Below, one piece after another: positions 12,723-23,983 of a stretch of 64,000 bases of DNA. The stretch spans positions 372,001-436,000 of the forward strand of contig NW_008805066.1 in assembly GCF_000004825.1 (NCBI RefSeq), read 5' to 3'. Source of the stretch: Heterostelium album PN500 (lineage: Eukaryota > Evosea > Eumycetozoa > Acytosteliales > Acytosteliaceae). The notes below the pieces were generated by a model that did not search any database, had not been told where the DNA came from, and saw nothing but the letters and a program-made list of their open reading frames with translations. Each line of letters begins with the position of its first letter. The first letter of the stretch is position 1. The translations under genes and the position numbers were made by a program.

Positions 12723-14711
12723 TTATCCTACTGGCTGACCACCAGGTCCGAATATTATATAGTAAAATGATATCGATAGATTCAATACCAATAGGATGGT
12801 TGTAAAGATTGAGAAATATCTGTAGAGTTTGTTCTTCAAGATGTCGTTCTTCTCTTTCGAATTGTGAGGATAATGATACGATAGTACTAAATGTAGAATC
12901 GATAACATGATATAGCTGCCATCGAATCCACCTATCGGTAACATATTCATCATTGCCAAACCCAGTGAAATAGCTACAGTAAACATGGTAAGTGTTTCAA
13001 CGAAATAATAAATATCTGGATACCATGTCCATCTTGCTTTATAATGATTGGTTGCAACTAAATTGAAATTGACAATAAAGTTAATAAATAAAAATATAGA
13101 TATCAAACATCAACCTGCTTTAGTAATTTAAAAAACTACATACATGAATCCCAAAGCTCTTGAGCTGTTCCGACAAACAAGAGTTCCTCTGGTGTGCCAT
13201 CTGCAGTGACATAGTCTCTGGTCGATAGTTTAATTTTAAATAACCTAGATGGTGCGAGATTAACACACTCTTTATCTTTAGACCTACATGGTGTAGAACT
13301 ATTGCATGGTACCATATTAAAAAGTTGATCTAGATCTATACATGATCTAACCTAAATATAAACAAAGCGAAATAAAATGTCAATTAGGATTAGTTAGTTT
13401 AGTTAGTTGGCTGTTGATCGCTAATGAATCAATATTTAATTGATATTGATATTGATATTGATATTGATATTGATATTTACATTTTGTGTTTGATTTAAAC
13501 ATTCTTTAAATTGAAGATTCAAACAATAAGAATTCGGTTCATTCCATGATTTATCGATACACTGGAAGTAGGATGTGGTGTTTGTGACTGTACAATCTCC
13601 AACTTCCAGTATTCTGGTGCCAACTGCAACTGATCCGGCCAATGGAGATTCCTTAGGTACATAGGAAACATAGAGTTCCTTATTCGAATAATGATACAAT
13701 GGTGATAACAAATATGGTGTAGCCGGCATCAAAAGGAATATAATAAAGCTCAGTATAATATTATGCCAAACACCTGCACTGAAAACTCTGAGCTTTTTCC
13801 AATGTGATTTTCTTTCTATATCCTCCTATATAGTACAATATAAAAAACCAATTTTAATCAATATATTACATTACTATTAACATTCCAATCTAATGTCATC
13901 AATTGTTTTTTTCAAACTTACTAAATTAATGGTGACATATGCACTTGGAAATATGAAAAATATATAAATTCCATAATCATTAATCCTATTCTTTAAACTG
14001 AAGATTACGATTGAATTGTATAAGATATAATAATTAGTAATCAACTATTTTTTTTAAAGTCAAAAAAATAATATGTTGATGTGACATACTTTAATGTACA
14101 TAATGCATGACCAAGTTCATGTATGGTTGCACTGATAACCAATGCTAAAATTAAATACCAAAGATGTGATAATGGAAAGTTTACACCAGGAACCTAATTT
14201 AATTATTGTTAGTATGAAGTGGCCGCGGTGTTGTTGATGATCGAAACTTACGATTGGTGTTATGATTGCATTCTCATTCGATCTATTAAGGAGTAAAACA
14301 AATAAATTATAACAAAGTCCCAAGAATGCCAAAGGAAGTAAAATAAGTACAATGGTATTACCGACTCTATAAAAGTAATTCCAGAATCGTTCGAATCGCA
14401 ATGCTACCTTTCTCAGTGATGTGTTGAATTTAGTGGTCGACCAATTTATAGAGAACAACTCAACATGAACCGATATCGAACTCAAAAAATCTAAAAGTCT
14501 CTGTCCATATTTGATCTAAAGCATGATGGTGAGAGAATAGAGAGATTAAACAAAAAAAGAATAAAATTGGATATCAATCAGAAAATTTGGGCTCATCAAT
14601 AATGTGTATATATCAATAAGTTGAACTTACTTGTAATATCTTTAGAAAAGTAAAGAATATCAACCAAGTTACCGTTACATTTATCAAAAATGAAATGATT
14701 GGATGTTTCAT
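12723..14711 (-). CDS. mbtps2: Site-2 protease, M50 intramembrane metalloprotease
   Basis: Seven exons on the minus strand with frame kept: 14711-14631, 14515-14252, 14193-14090, 13997-13922, 13825-13481, 13351-13144 and 13057-12723; about 470 residues. The zinc motif HELGH (bases 14107-14121) lies in a hydrophobic helix. It is followed by the S2P-like stretch with YGIYIFF and a GVWHN motif. The second active-site motif NMLPIGGFDG, whose Asp is the third zinc ligand, is at about residues 390-400. A Cys-rich luminal loop sits between them, as in animal S2P. The enzyme cleaves membrane-anchored transcription factors within the bilayer, in Golgi/ER membranes. The start is the first ATG after an in-frame stop; an extra 5' exon cannot be excluded. 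The intron at 13360-13480 carries a TTGATA hexamer array. Confidence 0.9.
13437..13478. repeat. TTGATA hexanucleotide microsatellite in an S2P intron
   Basis: About seven tandem copies of TGATAT/TTGATA lie directly next to the donor site of the site-2 protease intron. The repeat sits within the intron, so length changes would not alter the protein. Confidence 0.85.
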
Positions 14712-16020
14712 AACTCTACTGTATCTACTCTGTTGTATTAATTATGATATGATTTGAATGACTACAAAAACTTTTTCTTCTTCTTCTTCTTCTCTAAACC
14801 TAAAAATAAAAATATGTATAGAACATAATAATATTCTTATCTGTGTTACTTTATGAATTGAATATGATTGGTGTGTTGTTTACTATGAACAGTCGAGCTA
14901 TTATTATTATTTTGTTTTGTTGTTTCTAAAATAAAATTAAATTAAAAAAAGAGTCGAACAATGATAATAAGCAAAAAAAAATAGACAATTTATATTAAAA
15001 GTTTGATTAACATCATTCTTCATAATGAATCACCAATCAATTATTATTAATTAAAATATAAAAATAAATTTTTTTTTACTTTTTGTTTTTTTTTTTTTTT
15101 TGTTAATGCTCTTTTAAGCCCCAACCAATAAATTTTGCTTTAGAACATCCAAAAAAAAATAATAGTAAATGATGTATTTTATTTATATTATAAAAAATCA
15201 AAGAAGGTTCAAATTATAAATATTAAATGTCTAAATAATTATCTGATGTTTATAGATAAATTTATTAGGATTTAAAAAATTGTGCCAAAAAGAAACATAA
15301 TTTGATTTTATTAAAAACCAAAAAATATTTCAAACATAATTGCGTAACAAAATTTTCAGTCGATTTTTTCTCGCTCATCATCTTTAAATAAGGTCTGCAG
15401 CTCATTTTTTTTTTTTTAGTTTTGTTGGTTCGATTGGTAAGTTAATTATCTCTTTATTATATTTATTATATTTATATTTTGAATGATGAATTGATGTAAA
15501 TATTTGCTACTCTGAAGTAATGTGGATAATTTTACTCACTGATTTCTTTATATATTTATTATTATTATTATATTATTACAAAAATTTTATAACTACTATT
15601 AAAATATTTCAAACTTAAATTTAATACTAACATCATTTTTATTTAAATCTATTTAATTCAGATTCCTAGTGATAAGAATCAAAGTGACTGAAATGATTAA
15701 ACAATATATACTTTATAAAATAAAAAATATTATGTTTTATAAAAAAAAAACAAAAATCTTTTTTTTTTGTATCATTTCGATTCTAAAGAATCCCAACACT
15801 AATTTGTGTATTTGTACAAAACAAGTCTTGTAATATGTTGTGTGACACGTTTGATTGATTGAATATCAACAAATTAATAATTAATGAATAAATTGCAAAA
15901 AAAATCAAAAAATGATTTTTTTCTCTTCTGTAAAAGAGATGATCAGATTTTGACATTTATTTATTTTCTTTCATTGATATTGCAATTATAATTAAAAATA
16001 AATATTTATAGATATAAAAT
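14712..16020. other. Divergent intergenic region between S2P and FAHD1-like genes
   Basis: About 1.3 kb of AT-rich DNA with a TTCTTCTTCTTC tract near 14770 and long A/T runs. It separates two divergently transcribed genes and so holds both promoters. I see no open frame. Confidence 0.5.
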
Positions 16021-16756
16021 ATGAATAGATTCTGGGAAAAAGGTTCAAAGATTGTCGCTGTTGCTCGTAACTATGCAGCACATGCAAAGGAGTTGGGTAA
16101 TGAGGTACCAGCTGAACCATTCTTCTTTTTGAAGCCAATGTCCAGTTTGGTACGTGTAGGATCACCCATTGAGATTCCACGTCAGACCACAGATGTTCAT
16201 CACGAGGTAGAGTTGGGTGTCATCATTGGCAAGCGTGGACGTGATATCAAGGTAGCCAATGCTATGGATCACGTCGTTGGATACACTCTTGCTCTTGACC
16301 TGACTGCACGTGACCTCCAATCGAAGGCCAAGACACTCCAACAGTGCTGGACAATCGCCAAGGGATTCGACACATTCTGTCCAGTCTCTGACTTTATTCC
16401 CAAGGAGAAGATCGCCAACCCATCGAATATCGAATTGTGGTTGACCGTCGATGGTGTCACCAAACAAAAGGATACCACCGATAAAATGATTGTTGGGTAA
16501 CTACTACTACAAAACTCTATTTCATTATAATGAATAGTAAGTGACTTACCTACCTTCATACTATTAAATTTCATCGTATAGAATTCCAGAATTGATTGAA
16601 TTCGTCAGTCAGATAATGACCTTGGAGGAAGGTGATATCATTCTGACAGGAACACCATCAGGAGTAGGTCCAATCAAACCAGGTCAAAAGGTCAAAGCAG
16701 GAATTAGTGACATCATAGAGATGGAATTCGATGTTATCAACAGAAAATACAATTAA
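16021..16756 (+). CDS. fahd1: FAHD1-type acylpyruvase / oxaloacetate decarboxylase
   Basis: Two exons, 16021-16496 and 16582-16756, joined in phase 2; 216 residues, close to the 220 or so usual for FAHD1. It is a fumarylacetoacetate-hydrolase domain enzyme. Visible features are the N-terminal [17 protein letters not shown] (substrate-loop His/Glu region), FLKPMSSL, the metal-binding [11 protein letters not shown] with two Glu ligands, [13 protein letters not shown] with the third acidic ligand, the Lys of [10 protein letters not shown], and the C-terminal [18 protein letters not shown]1 cleaves acylpyruvates and decarboxylates oxaloacetate, in animals inside mitochondria. No clear transit peptide is visible here. 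Coding GC is high for the window. Confidence 0.93.
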
Positions 16757-17314
16757 AATCATAATATTATTATATTTACAAAACAAAGTGATAACCGAAA
16801 CACATTTGTTATTTAGATAAAGTTACTAATTTGTTTGATGTACACACAATAAATCATTTTTAATGATCCAAAAAATTGACTAACTTTTTATTTATTTTTT
16901 ATAAACAATACAAACAATTTAAAACTATAAATATTGGTTTTATTTATGATTGATAACCATCAATCATTCAAAAAAATTACATCTCGGTAAAAAAAAAGGA
17001 CCAACGAATTTTTTTTTTTTTTTTTTTGGTTAGATTTTTAGTCCAAACGTCTTTTTTTAAATTTAATCAAATTTGCAAAGGATAAACTGATTTTTTTTTA
17101 CTATTTAACATTTAAATTCCAAAACAAATCTCATTATTTGTATCATTATATTTATAATATTACTTTATTTTTAGAAACTATTCATTTATATAACAAAAGT
17201 TAGTTTTTTTTTTTATATAGTCAGTTACTTTATTTATTAGAAAATAACAGATTATAGAGGGAGTAGAAAAAAGAAATCTTTCTGGTGATTTTAATCTTTT
17301 TTTGAAGGGAGATA
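16757..17314. other. Intergenic region
   Basis: About 560 bases, mostly A/T runs including a T run of about 19 near 17010-17030. A GGACCAA … TTAGTCC pair around it could form an imperfect hairpin. No gene seen. Confidence 0.45.
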
Positions 17315-18432
17315 ATGGAAGAGGATGAAATAATTTTTGATTATATTTGTTTAGAGATTGATAGAATAAATAAACCAGTTTCACTGGATTTATTACCGAT
17401 TGTAAGGAATTAAATAGGAAACCAGTTTGGGTGTAAATAATCAATCTATTTTCAATAATTATTAATTTTAAATTTTTAATACCTATATAGGAAGTATTCT
17501 ATTTAATTATCGATAGTATGGATAGTAAAGATATATTTACACACTTTCAATATGTCTCAAAGACCATTTTCAATAATTGTCAAGATGAATTTTTTTGGCG
17601 ACAGAAATGTATAAAGAAATTTGGACACACTCCGAAATTCAAATGTCGTATGGCCAATGATCCAAGATCTTGGAAGCAATTCTATGTTGAAAACAGTCGT
17701 GATAAATATTTAGTGGTTGGAGCAGAGCTCTATGGTGAGCGTCTACTCGATGTACAAGAGCAGCTTAGAGCAAATGGATTGGTCAATGTCGACACGGCAA
17801 ATGTCAACGGCTTCCGAAAGCTCCCTGAGCTCCTAAACTATGACGCCATTCTCTTTTTCAGTTACTGTGGATTTCATCAGACTCACGTCGGTGACAGACT
17901 TGCCGACTTTGTCGATGCTGGAGGCGGTGTCGTCCTCGGAACCTACTCGCATTGTGGCGGTGGAAACCGGCTGGAGGGACGCTGGATGAAGGATCAGTAC
18001 GACCCGATAGCCGGTGGAGTGACAAACAGAACGTACCAACTGAGAATGGGACGAGTAGTCTACGAAGGACATCCCATTATGGAAGACGTCACCAATTTCC
18101 ACGGTGGTCAGCAATCGTCACACAGCGACGGTCCACTCTCAAAGCATTCCGTTCTCATTGCGACATGGGAGAATGGAAGACCACTTGTAGCCGAGCTGTG
18201 CAACGACAAAATGAAAGGCAAGATAGTATCGCTCAACTTTTACCCACCGTCATCGGCATCAGTAACCGACAGCTGGCCAAAGAACTCTGACGGTGGAAAA
18301 CTTTTGTGTAATGCCTTAAAATATGTCAGGATATCGACGCCCTCTGCCATTCAATCGAGAAACAATCTAATGATCGATCAATTACCATCAGGTTCATCAA
18401 CATCTTCATCTGCAATTTCTCCACATTTGTAA
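17315..18432 (+). CDS. F-box protein with class I amidotransferase-like (ThuA-like) domain
   Basis: Two exons, 17315-17401 and 17491-18432, phase 0; 342 residues. Using the first exon completes an F-box at about residues 17-65 (LDLLPI joined to EVFYLIIDSM, then a W-containing end). That is the SCF ubiquitin-ligase adaptor motif that binds Skp1. Residues about 90-290 form an alpha/beta domain: KYLVVGAELYGERLL, YDAILFFSYCGF, DRLADFVDAGGGVVLGTY, then LEGRW and later LVAEL and a final strand. This is the pattern of ThuA-like/GATase1-like folds. There is no clear catalytic Cys nucleophile motif, so it may bind a ligand or substrate rather than act as an enzyme. The tail is Ser-rich. Confidence 0.8.
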
Positions 18433-19391
18433 AAACAACTTAATAAATAAAAATTAGAAATCAAAGTTATAAAGAAAAAATCCTTTTTTGTAAGACGATT
18501 TGTTACCCAGTGATTAAAAAATATTTAAAATTTTAATTAGTTTTTAAAAATTGATCAACCAATTTTTTGTTTTACCACATTTTTTATCAATGATTTGATT
18601 AAAAAAAAAAAAAAAACTGCTCAGTTTTGTTATCGTTGTTTTCTCAGTTTTATGTGATTATTGTTTTTTTTTATTTCTATTTGTAATATTTTTATCTGTA
18701 TTTATTAGTACACACAATTAATAATTTTATTGACATCAACTCAATTCCTTCTATTGAATTATTAATTCAACACCAGTAACTTTGCTCTATCATAACCATT
18801 CTTCAATAAATCAATAAAAACAACCAAAATAAAGATAATAAATAATTTGATAATTATTATTATTTTAGATTGATAGATAGATAGTGAACAACAATAATAT
18901 AATTATTATTCGACATTATATTATTAAGTGCCCCACATAGTTTATTTATCATTCTTATTTTTTAACTAAAGTAGTAGTTATTATTTATATTTTTGTACAG
19001 GTTTTTTAGTTTGCCTTTCTTTCTTCTTTTTTTTCTTTAATATTTTTCTTTTCATTCCAAGTTGGCAGTTTTTTTTGGTATTGTTGATTTAAATATTTAT
19101 ATATATAATCATTACTTTGTATATTCATTTAATTTAATTGTTATTTATTTATTCATTTAAATATTTATTAATTATAATCAGTATCTCTTGCTTTGCAAAC
19201 AAGTACAAAACGGTGCAAATCTCTTTTTTTTTTTTTTTTTTTTTTTTTGAAGAAAACTTTAAAAAAATTTAACCTTTTTTTTTAATTTTTTTTAATTAAT
19301 TTTAACAATTACCCAAAACAAAAACTTTTTTTTTTTAATAAATATTAATCATCATATAAAAATATAAATTCAAATCACATAATTGTCAATC
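18433..19391. other. Intergenic region
   Basis: About 960 bases with very long T runs (about 24 T near 19225-19250) and AT-rich leader before the ubiquitin-conjugating enzyme gene. No reading frame or RNA gene recognised. Confidence 0.5.
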
Positions 19392-20157
19392 ATGTCAACT
19401 GTAAATAAAGAGATTCAACATCCTCCAACAAAAGAATGTATTGTAAGTATTCAATCATTTACACAACAATCATCATCTATAAACAACAACAACAATAACA
19501 ACATAAACAGTAAACTATCAATAATGATGATGATGAACAATCAATCTATCAACCATAGTTAATCTAAGATTATATACTAATGATGATCATCATTTACTCT
19601 CTCTCTCTCTCTCATCAGAGTCGATTACGTAAAGAATTTTTAGAGATAAATAAGAATCCAGTTGAGAATATAGTGGTTTGTCCTCATCCAGAGAATATCT
19701 TGGAGTGGCATTATGTTATTTTGGGACCAGAGAATACAGTATATGAAAGTGGTTTATACTATGGCAAATTAATTTTCAAATATAATTATCCTCTATCACC
19801 ACCATCGATTATTATGACAACACCTTCAGGTAGATTCCAAACTGATACAAGATTATGTCTATCTATAAGTGATTGTAAGTATACTTTTTTTAATTTATAA
19901 TTATAGTATCTAATTAATCGAAATAAACAAATTAAACATCTGAATCAACAATAGATCATCCAGAATCATGGTCACCATCCTGGTCAGTTTCAAGTATTTT
20001 AATTGGACTTTTATCATTTATGGTCGATAATGATTCAACTTTAGGAAGTATCATCACAACAAACGATGAAAAAAGAATATTGGCATCTAAATCTACAGAG
20101 TTTAATAAGAAGATACCAACATTTTGTCAACTTTTCCCATACCTCGTTGAGGATTAA
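19392..20157 (+). CDS. ube2j2: Ubiquitin-conjugating enzyme E2, UBE2J2/Ubc6-like
   Basis: Exons 19392-19442, 19619-19874 and 19955-20157; 169 residues. The E2 core matches the Ubc6/UBE2J branch closely: NILEWHYVILGPENT, YYGKLIF, PLSPPSI, then the catalytic-Cys segment TRLCLSISDYHPESWSPSWS and the GLLSFM helix. The Cys lies in LCLS as in UBE2J2, and the canonical HPN motif is absent, as usual for this branch. Family members are tail-anchored in the ER and serve ER-associated degradation. Here the reading frame stops straight after LFPYLVED, at the end of the UBC fold, with no membrane segment and no donor site to reach one. The last part of intron 1 is a CT-repeat polypyrimidine tract. Confidence 0.9.
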
Positions 20158-20836
20158 TATCATTTCATTCTTTTTGTTTGTATTTGGATAATAATAGAAA
20201 ATAATAATACCTTTTAACATAATAATAATAATAACAATAATAACAAATAATAATACCTTTTAATATAATACCAGTAATTGCAAGCTATACCCAATTTTAT
20301 ATTTTGCAAGTATAAAGTTGTGTATCTTGCAATACAAACAAAAAATTAACAAAAAAAAACAAAAAAAAAAACAAAAGAAATGTATAAAAAAAAAAGTAAT
20401 AAAACAAAAGAGACAAAAGTAACAGTTAAATGATTTGACAGAATTAGATACATGTTAAAGTCATTCAACAACCATCTTTCAACGCAATATACCAAATAAT
20501 ATAGATATTAATTACAACTGTATTTATATTTAAATAAAATTATTTAATATAGACATTTATTTAAGTTTAACTTTTATATGATTAGGTTTTTTCTTTCTTT
20601 TTTTTTTTTTTTTTTTTTTTTTAAATAAGGTGTGATATTTAAGATTGTTTCATAGTTTACTATTGATTTGTGATAATGTTTGGGATTATTAAAGGTTGTG
20701 TATTATGAATTTAATGATTGATTCTTTTGTTTTGCTTTTTTGCTTTTTGTTTATACTTTTTGTCTCTCTGTAAATTTGAGTTTGTTTAGTTTGTTTGTTA
20801 GTTGGTTTGGTTGTCATTCATTATTATCTATCACTA
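20158..20836. other. Convergent 3' intergenic region
   Basis: About 680 bases between convergent genes, with an AATAAT-rich stretch near 20210-20260 that includes a short imperfect duplication (aataatacctttta at two places) and a T run of about 22 near 20605. Nothing coding is seen. Confidence 0.45.
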
Positions 20837-23401
20837 CTACTTACTTAAACAAGAGAAAATGAATTCTTCTAGTTGAGCTAAATTTGCATCACCAACTTCG
20901 TACATATCGATTTCAACACCTTCATCACTCTTTTTGATTGCTTTTGGTTCGATGATTTCGAGAATCTTGGTGAGTTGATCTTCGTTCAAATCGTTGATCA
21001 TCTCCATTAGGTTCTTTCTTTCTTTGTCAGTGTATTTCTTGAGTGACGGTGAAGTGTCTGTCATCTTAACGTCGTTGTTATTGGACGAAGCATTGGTTTT
21101 GCTGCTGGCCGACTCGTTGTTTGCCGATGCCGACGAAGAGGAAGTAGAGGATTTCGAAGACGACTCGCCACTCGGTGTATTTGAAGAGGTGGATGGTGCT
21201 GCCTTTGATGGCTCCATCGACTTTCTCTTCTTGTCGCTCGACTCTGTTGCTTCGGCTGGCGATGGTGCCGGTGCTTTGGCTGGGGTGCTGCTGGTAGAGG
21301 CCGAGGTTGTCGGTGCAGCGGCAGCAGCTGCTGGAGTGGCAGACTTTTCGAATGGGAAGTGATCCCAATATATCTTATTAAACTCTGCCATCAATTTCTT
21401 TGTATTTCTATAAATAAGTGAACCCTCCTCGTTGAACAACATTGCATTATCAAACATCAATCTCATATCTGCCGCGAAATCCTTAATAGATTTATATAAA
21501 CCACCGTCTAATTTACTCTGTTACAACAATGTTTTTAGAAGAAACATTAGAATATGATCGAGCGCGCGCGTGTGTACACTATTTATAATAATCGATATAA
21601 CAACTTACTTGAATTAAACTCAGATCCATTGGATGTTTGATTACATCAAAGTAATGTGGAATGTTGAGTGCAATTGGATCGACAGCAAAGTGGAAGATTT
21701 CCGCCATTTTCTTTCTGTGGATTTGCGAGTTGATGTTTTTACAGATTTCAAGGTTCTTCTTGTCCATGGAGTCACCGGTGGGTGGTGAGCTTGGAACTTT
21801 AGATGAGGAGGTCGATGATCGTGTTGGTGTGGTGGTCGATGATTTGGTGGGTGTGGCAGTCGATGAGGGTGTGGTGGGTGCGCGTGTTCTTGAGGTTGTC
21901 TTTCCTTTGGGTGTGCTACTGGCATTGCTAGTGCTGCTACTGCTAGAGCTGCTGGTGCTGCTACTACTGGCGGCAGTTGCGTTGGCGGCAGGAGCAGCGG
22001 CGGCGGCGGCAGGCTCTTGCAATGGCTGGATCGGAAGCAGGTTGACCATCTCGATCATATCGACGCGTGGCATGTCAGCAATCGCTTTGATGATACCTAC
22101 TACATTCCAATTCTTACACAGCAGATGTGCGCAACGCTTGGCCAACTCTGGGCAGTTCGACTTGATCTCTGTCGACCTCAAATCCTGCCAGATGGAACTG
22201 ATCGATGTCGAGGTGACAGTCTCGATCAAGTATTGCTCGCACAACTGCACCAATGCTTTAATGTTATATTTGATTGCAGCGATCAACAATTGTGTTGCAA
22301 ATGATAAATCTACAATTTCTTTTACTTTAAATGTTGATACTGATTCATTGTATACCCTAATATTATTAATAATAATAAAGATATGTATTAGTAAATATAT
22401 ATATATATTAACTAATACGACTTAATTATACATTACCAATCTAAAATGGATTGGAATACTTTAAAAGATATATCTTTTATCTCTAATTCTTTCTCTGATT
22501 TATGCTTTAGTAGTAATCTCTTAAAGTGTTCCGATCGAACTGATAATATACATCTGTGTGCTGGTATCTTATTGGATTCAACTATGAATGTAACATCGCT
22601 AAAAAGTCCACTATTACTAACGGCCGTCTCATCTTCACTCTTAACTTGATCTATATTCATTTTAGATTCACCATTTGGTTCTGCTGTAGTTGTAGTTGTT
22701 GTTGCTGTTGCTTCTGCTGTTTCTGTTGCTGTAGTAGTTGTTGTTGTTGTTGTCTCTGTTGTACTTGTATTACTACCACTACTACTGCTACTGCTACTGC
22801 TACTATTATACATCAAAGATGATATATCATTAGCTAGTGTATTCTTTGCAGACGAAGAGATAATATCGATGGTGTCGGTGAGTGGAATCAATGAGAATGG
22901 AGTATCACCGTTGTGGTCGCGAACCTCTACTTTTGCACCCTTCTCGAGGAGTGCAACAATGATCTCGCGATATCCACGTTGCGCTGCCAAGTGGAGTGGT
23001 GTAGAGCCGTCGTTGTTCTGCGCGTTGATGTCGGCACCGTAGTTGTTGATGAGCGCCAGCGCAGTCTTGTCGGACTTGTAGACGATGGCCGAGTGCAGCG
23101 GTGTCGAGTTGGTAGAGTCGACCTGGTTGACGTCGGCGCCGTGGTCGAGCAACAGCGATACACACTCGATGCGGTCGGATCGCGAGGCATAGTGGAGCGG
23201 GGTGGCACCGCGATTCGTCTGGCAATTGACAGTGGCACCCTTGCCAAGAAGCATAGCAACGATCTCTGTGTGTCCATTCATGGCGGCGTGATGCAGTGCC
23301 GAACGATTCGATGTTCCAGGTTTATTGATATCGACGCCATCATTGATGAGCTGTGCCAATTCCTTCTTGTTGCCATTCTCGGCATATGTATAAATACTCA
23401 T
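20837..23401 (-). CDS. Ankyrin-BTB-bromodomain-NET chromatin protein
   Basis: Exons 23401-22437, 22356-21609 and 21517-20837; 797 residues. Residues about 5-170 are five ankyrin repeats (LHHAAMNGH, PLHYASRSD, PLHSAI, PLHLAAQRGY, with DGVDIN-type loops). A Ser/Thr run follows. The BTB/POZ domain is at about 260-390 (SDVTFIVESNKIPAHRCILS). After an Ala/Ser/Thr linker comes the bromodomain at about 511-620, with NIPHYFDVIKHPMDLSLI and NAMLFNEEGS carrying the acetyl-lysine-binding Asn. A Ser-rich linker leads to a NET/extraterminal domain at about 715-797. D. discoideum has one annotated protein with this same order, from memory DDB_G0293800. It probably reads acetylated histones and recruits partners through BTB and NET. 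TTTTGCAG just upstream suggests a 5' UTR intron. Confidence 0.92.
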
Positions 23402-23983
23402 TTTTTCTTCCTGCAAAAAAAAACAAAAAAAAATCCTATGATATTCTTCTATCTATATTCTATTTCTTCTTCTTTTTTTTGTATCTTATTATTAAACTTT
23501 TTTTTTTTTAATCTAACTTTGTCGAAATTGAACTAAAAAAAAAAAATTACTTTGAAATGAAATGAAGATTGATTGACTATAATATATATGTTTGCAATCA
23601 ATATTAATTATTAACTAGTACTAATTAAGCAAATGAAAAATAATAGATTGTTTTGTCAAAAAAAAAAAAAAAAAAAAATTTTCTTTTTTGTATAAACAAA
23701 CTATGAACAGTGTGTTTTATCAACAACTATTATTATCTTTTTTTTTAATTATATATTAATTGTTTGGTGATGATCATAAAAAATCAAATTTTTAACGGAT
23801 CAATGATGAAAAAAAAAAAAAACAAAAAAAAAAAAAAGATTGTTACAAAAATTTGAATTTTTCAAGTTGAAGTTGGCGCGCTTCATTGATTGACTGTTGT
23901 TATTTTTACAATTTTATTATTATTAATTAATTATATTAATACACTTGATTGATTGCTTGCTTTTTTTTGATTTTGATTTGTTT
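23402..23983. other. Intergenic region
   Basis: About 580 bases between two minus-strand genes, with A/T runs of 15-21 bases. It holds the promoter of the ANK-BTB-bromodomain gene. No other feature is seen. Confidence 0.5.

Noticed and set aside
21661-22425. Long plus-strand open frame rich in Val, Leu and Ala
   Set aside because: It is antisense to the Ala/Ser/Thr linker and BTB end of the bromodomain gene; low-complexity codons on the other strand create it.
22913-23536. Plus-strand open frame of about 200 codons
   Set aside because: Antisense shadow of the ankyrin repeats, which are GC-richer and so lack stops on the opposite strand.
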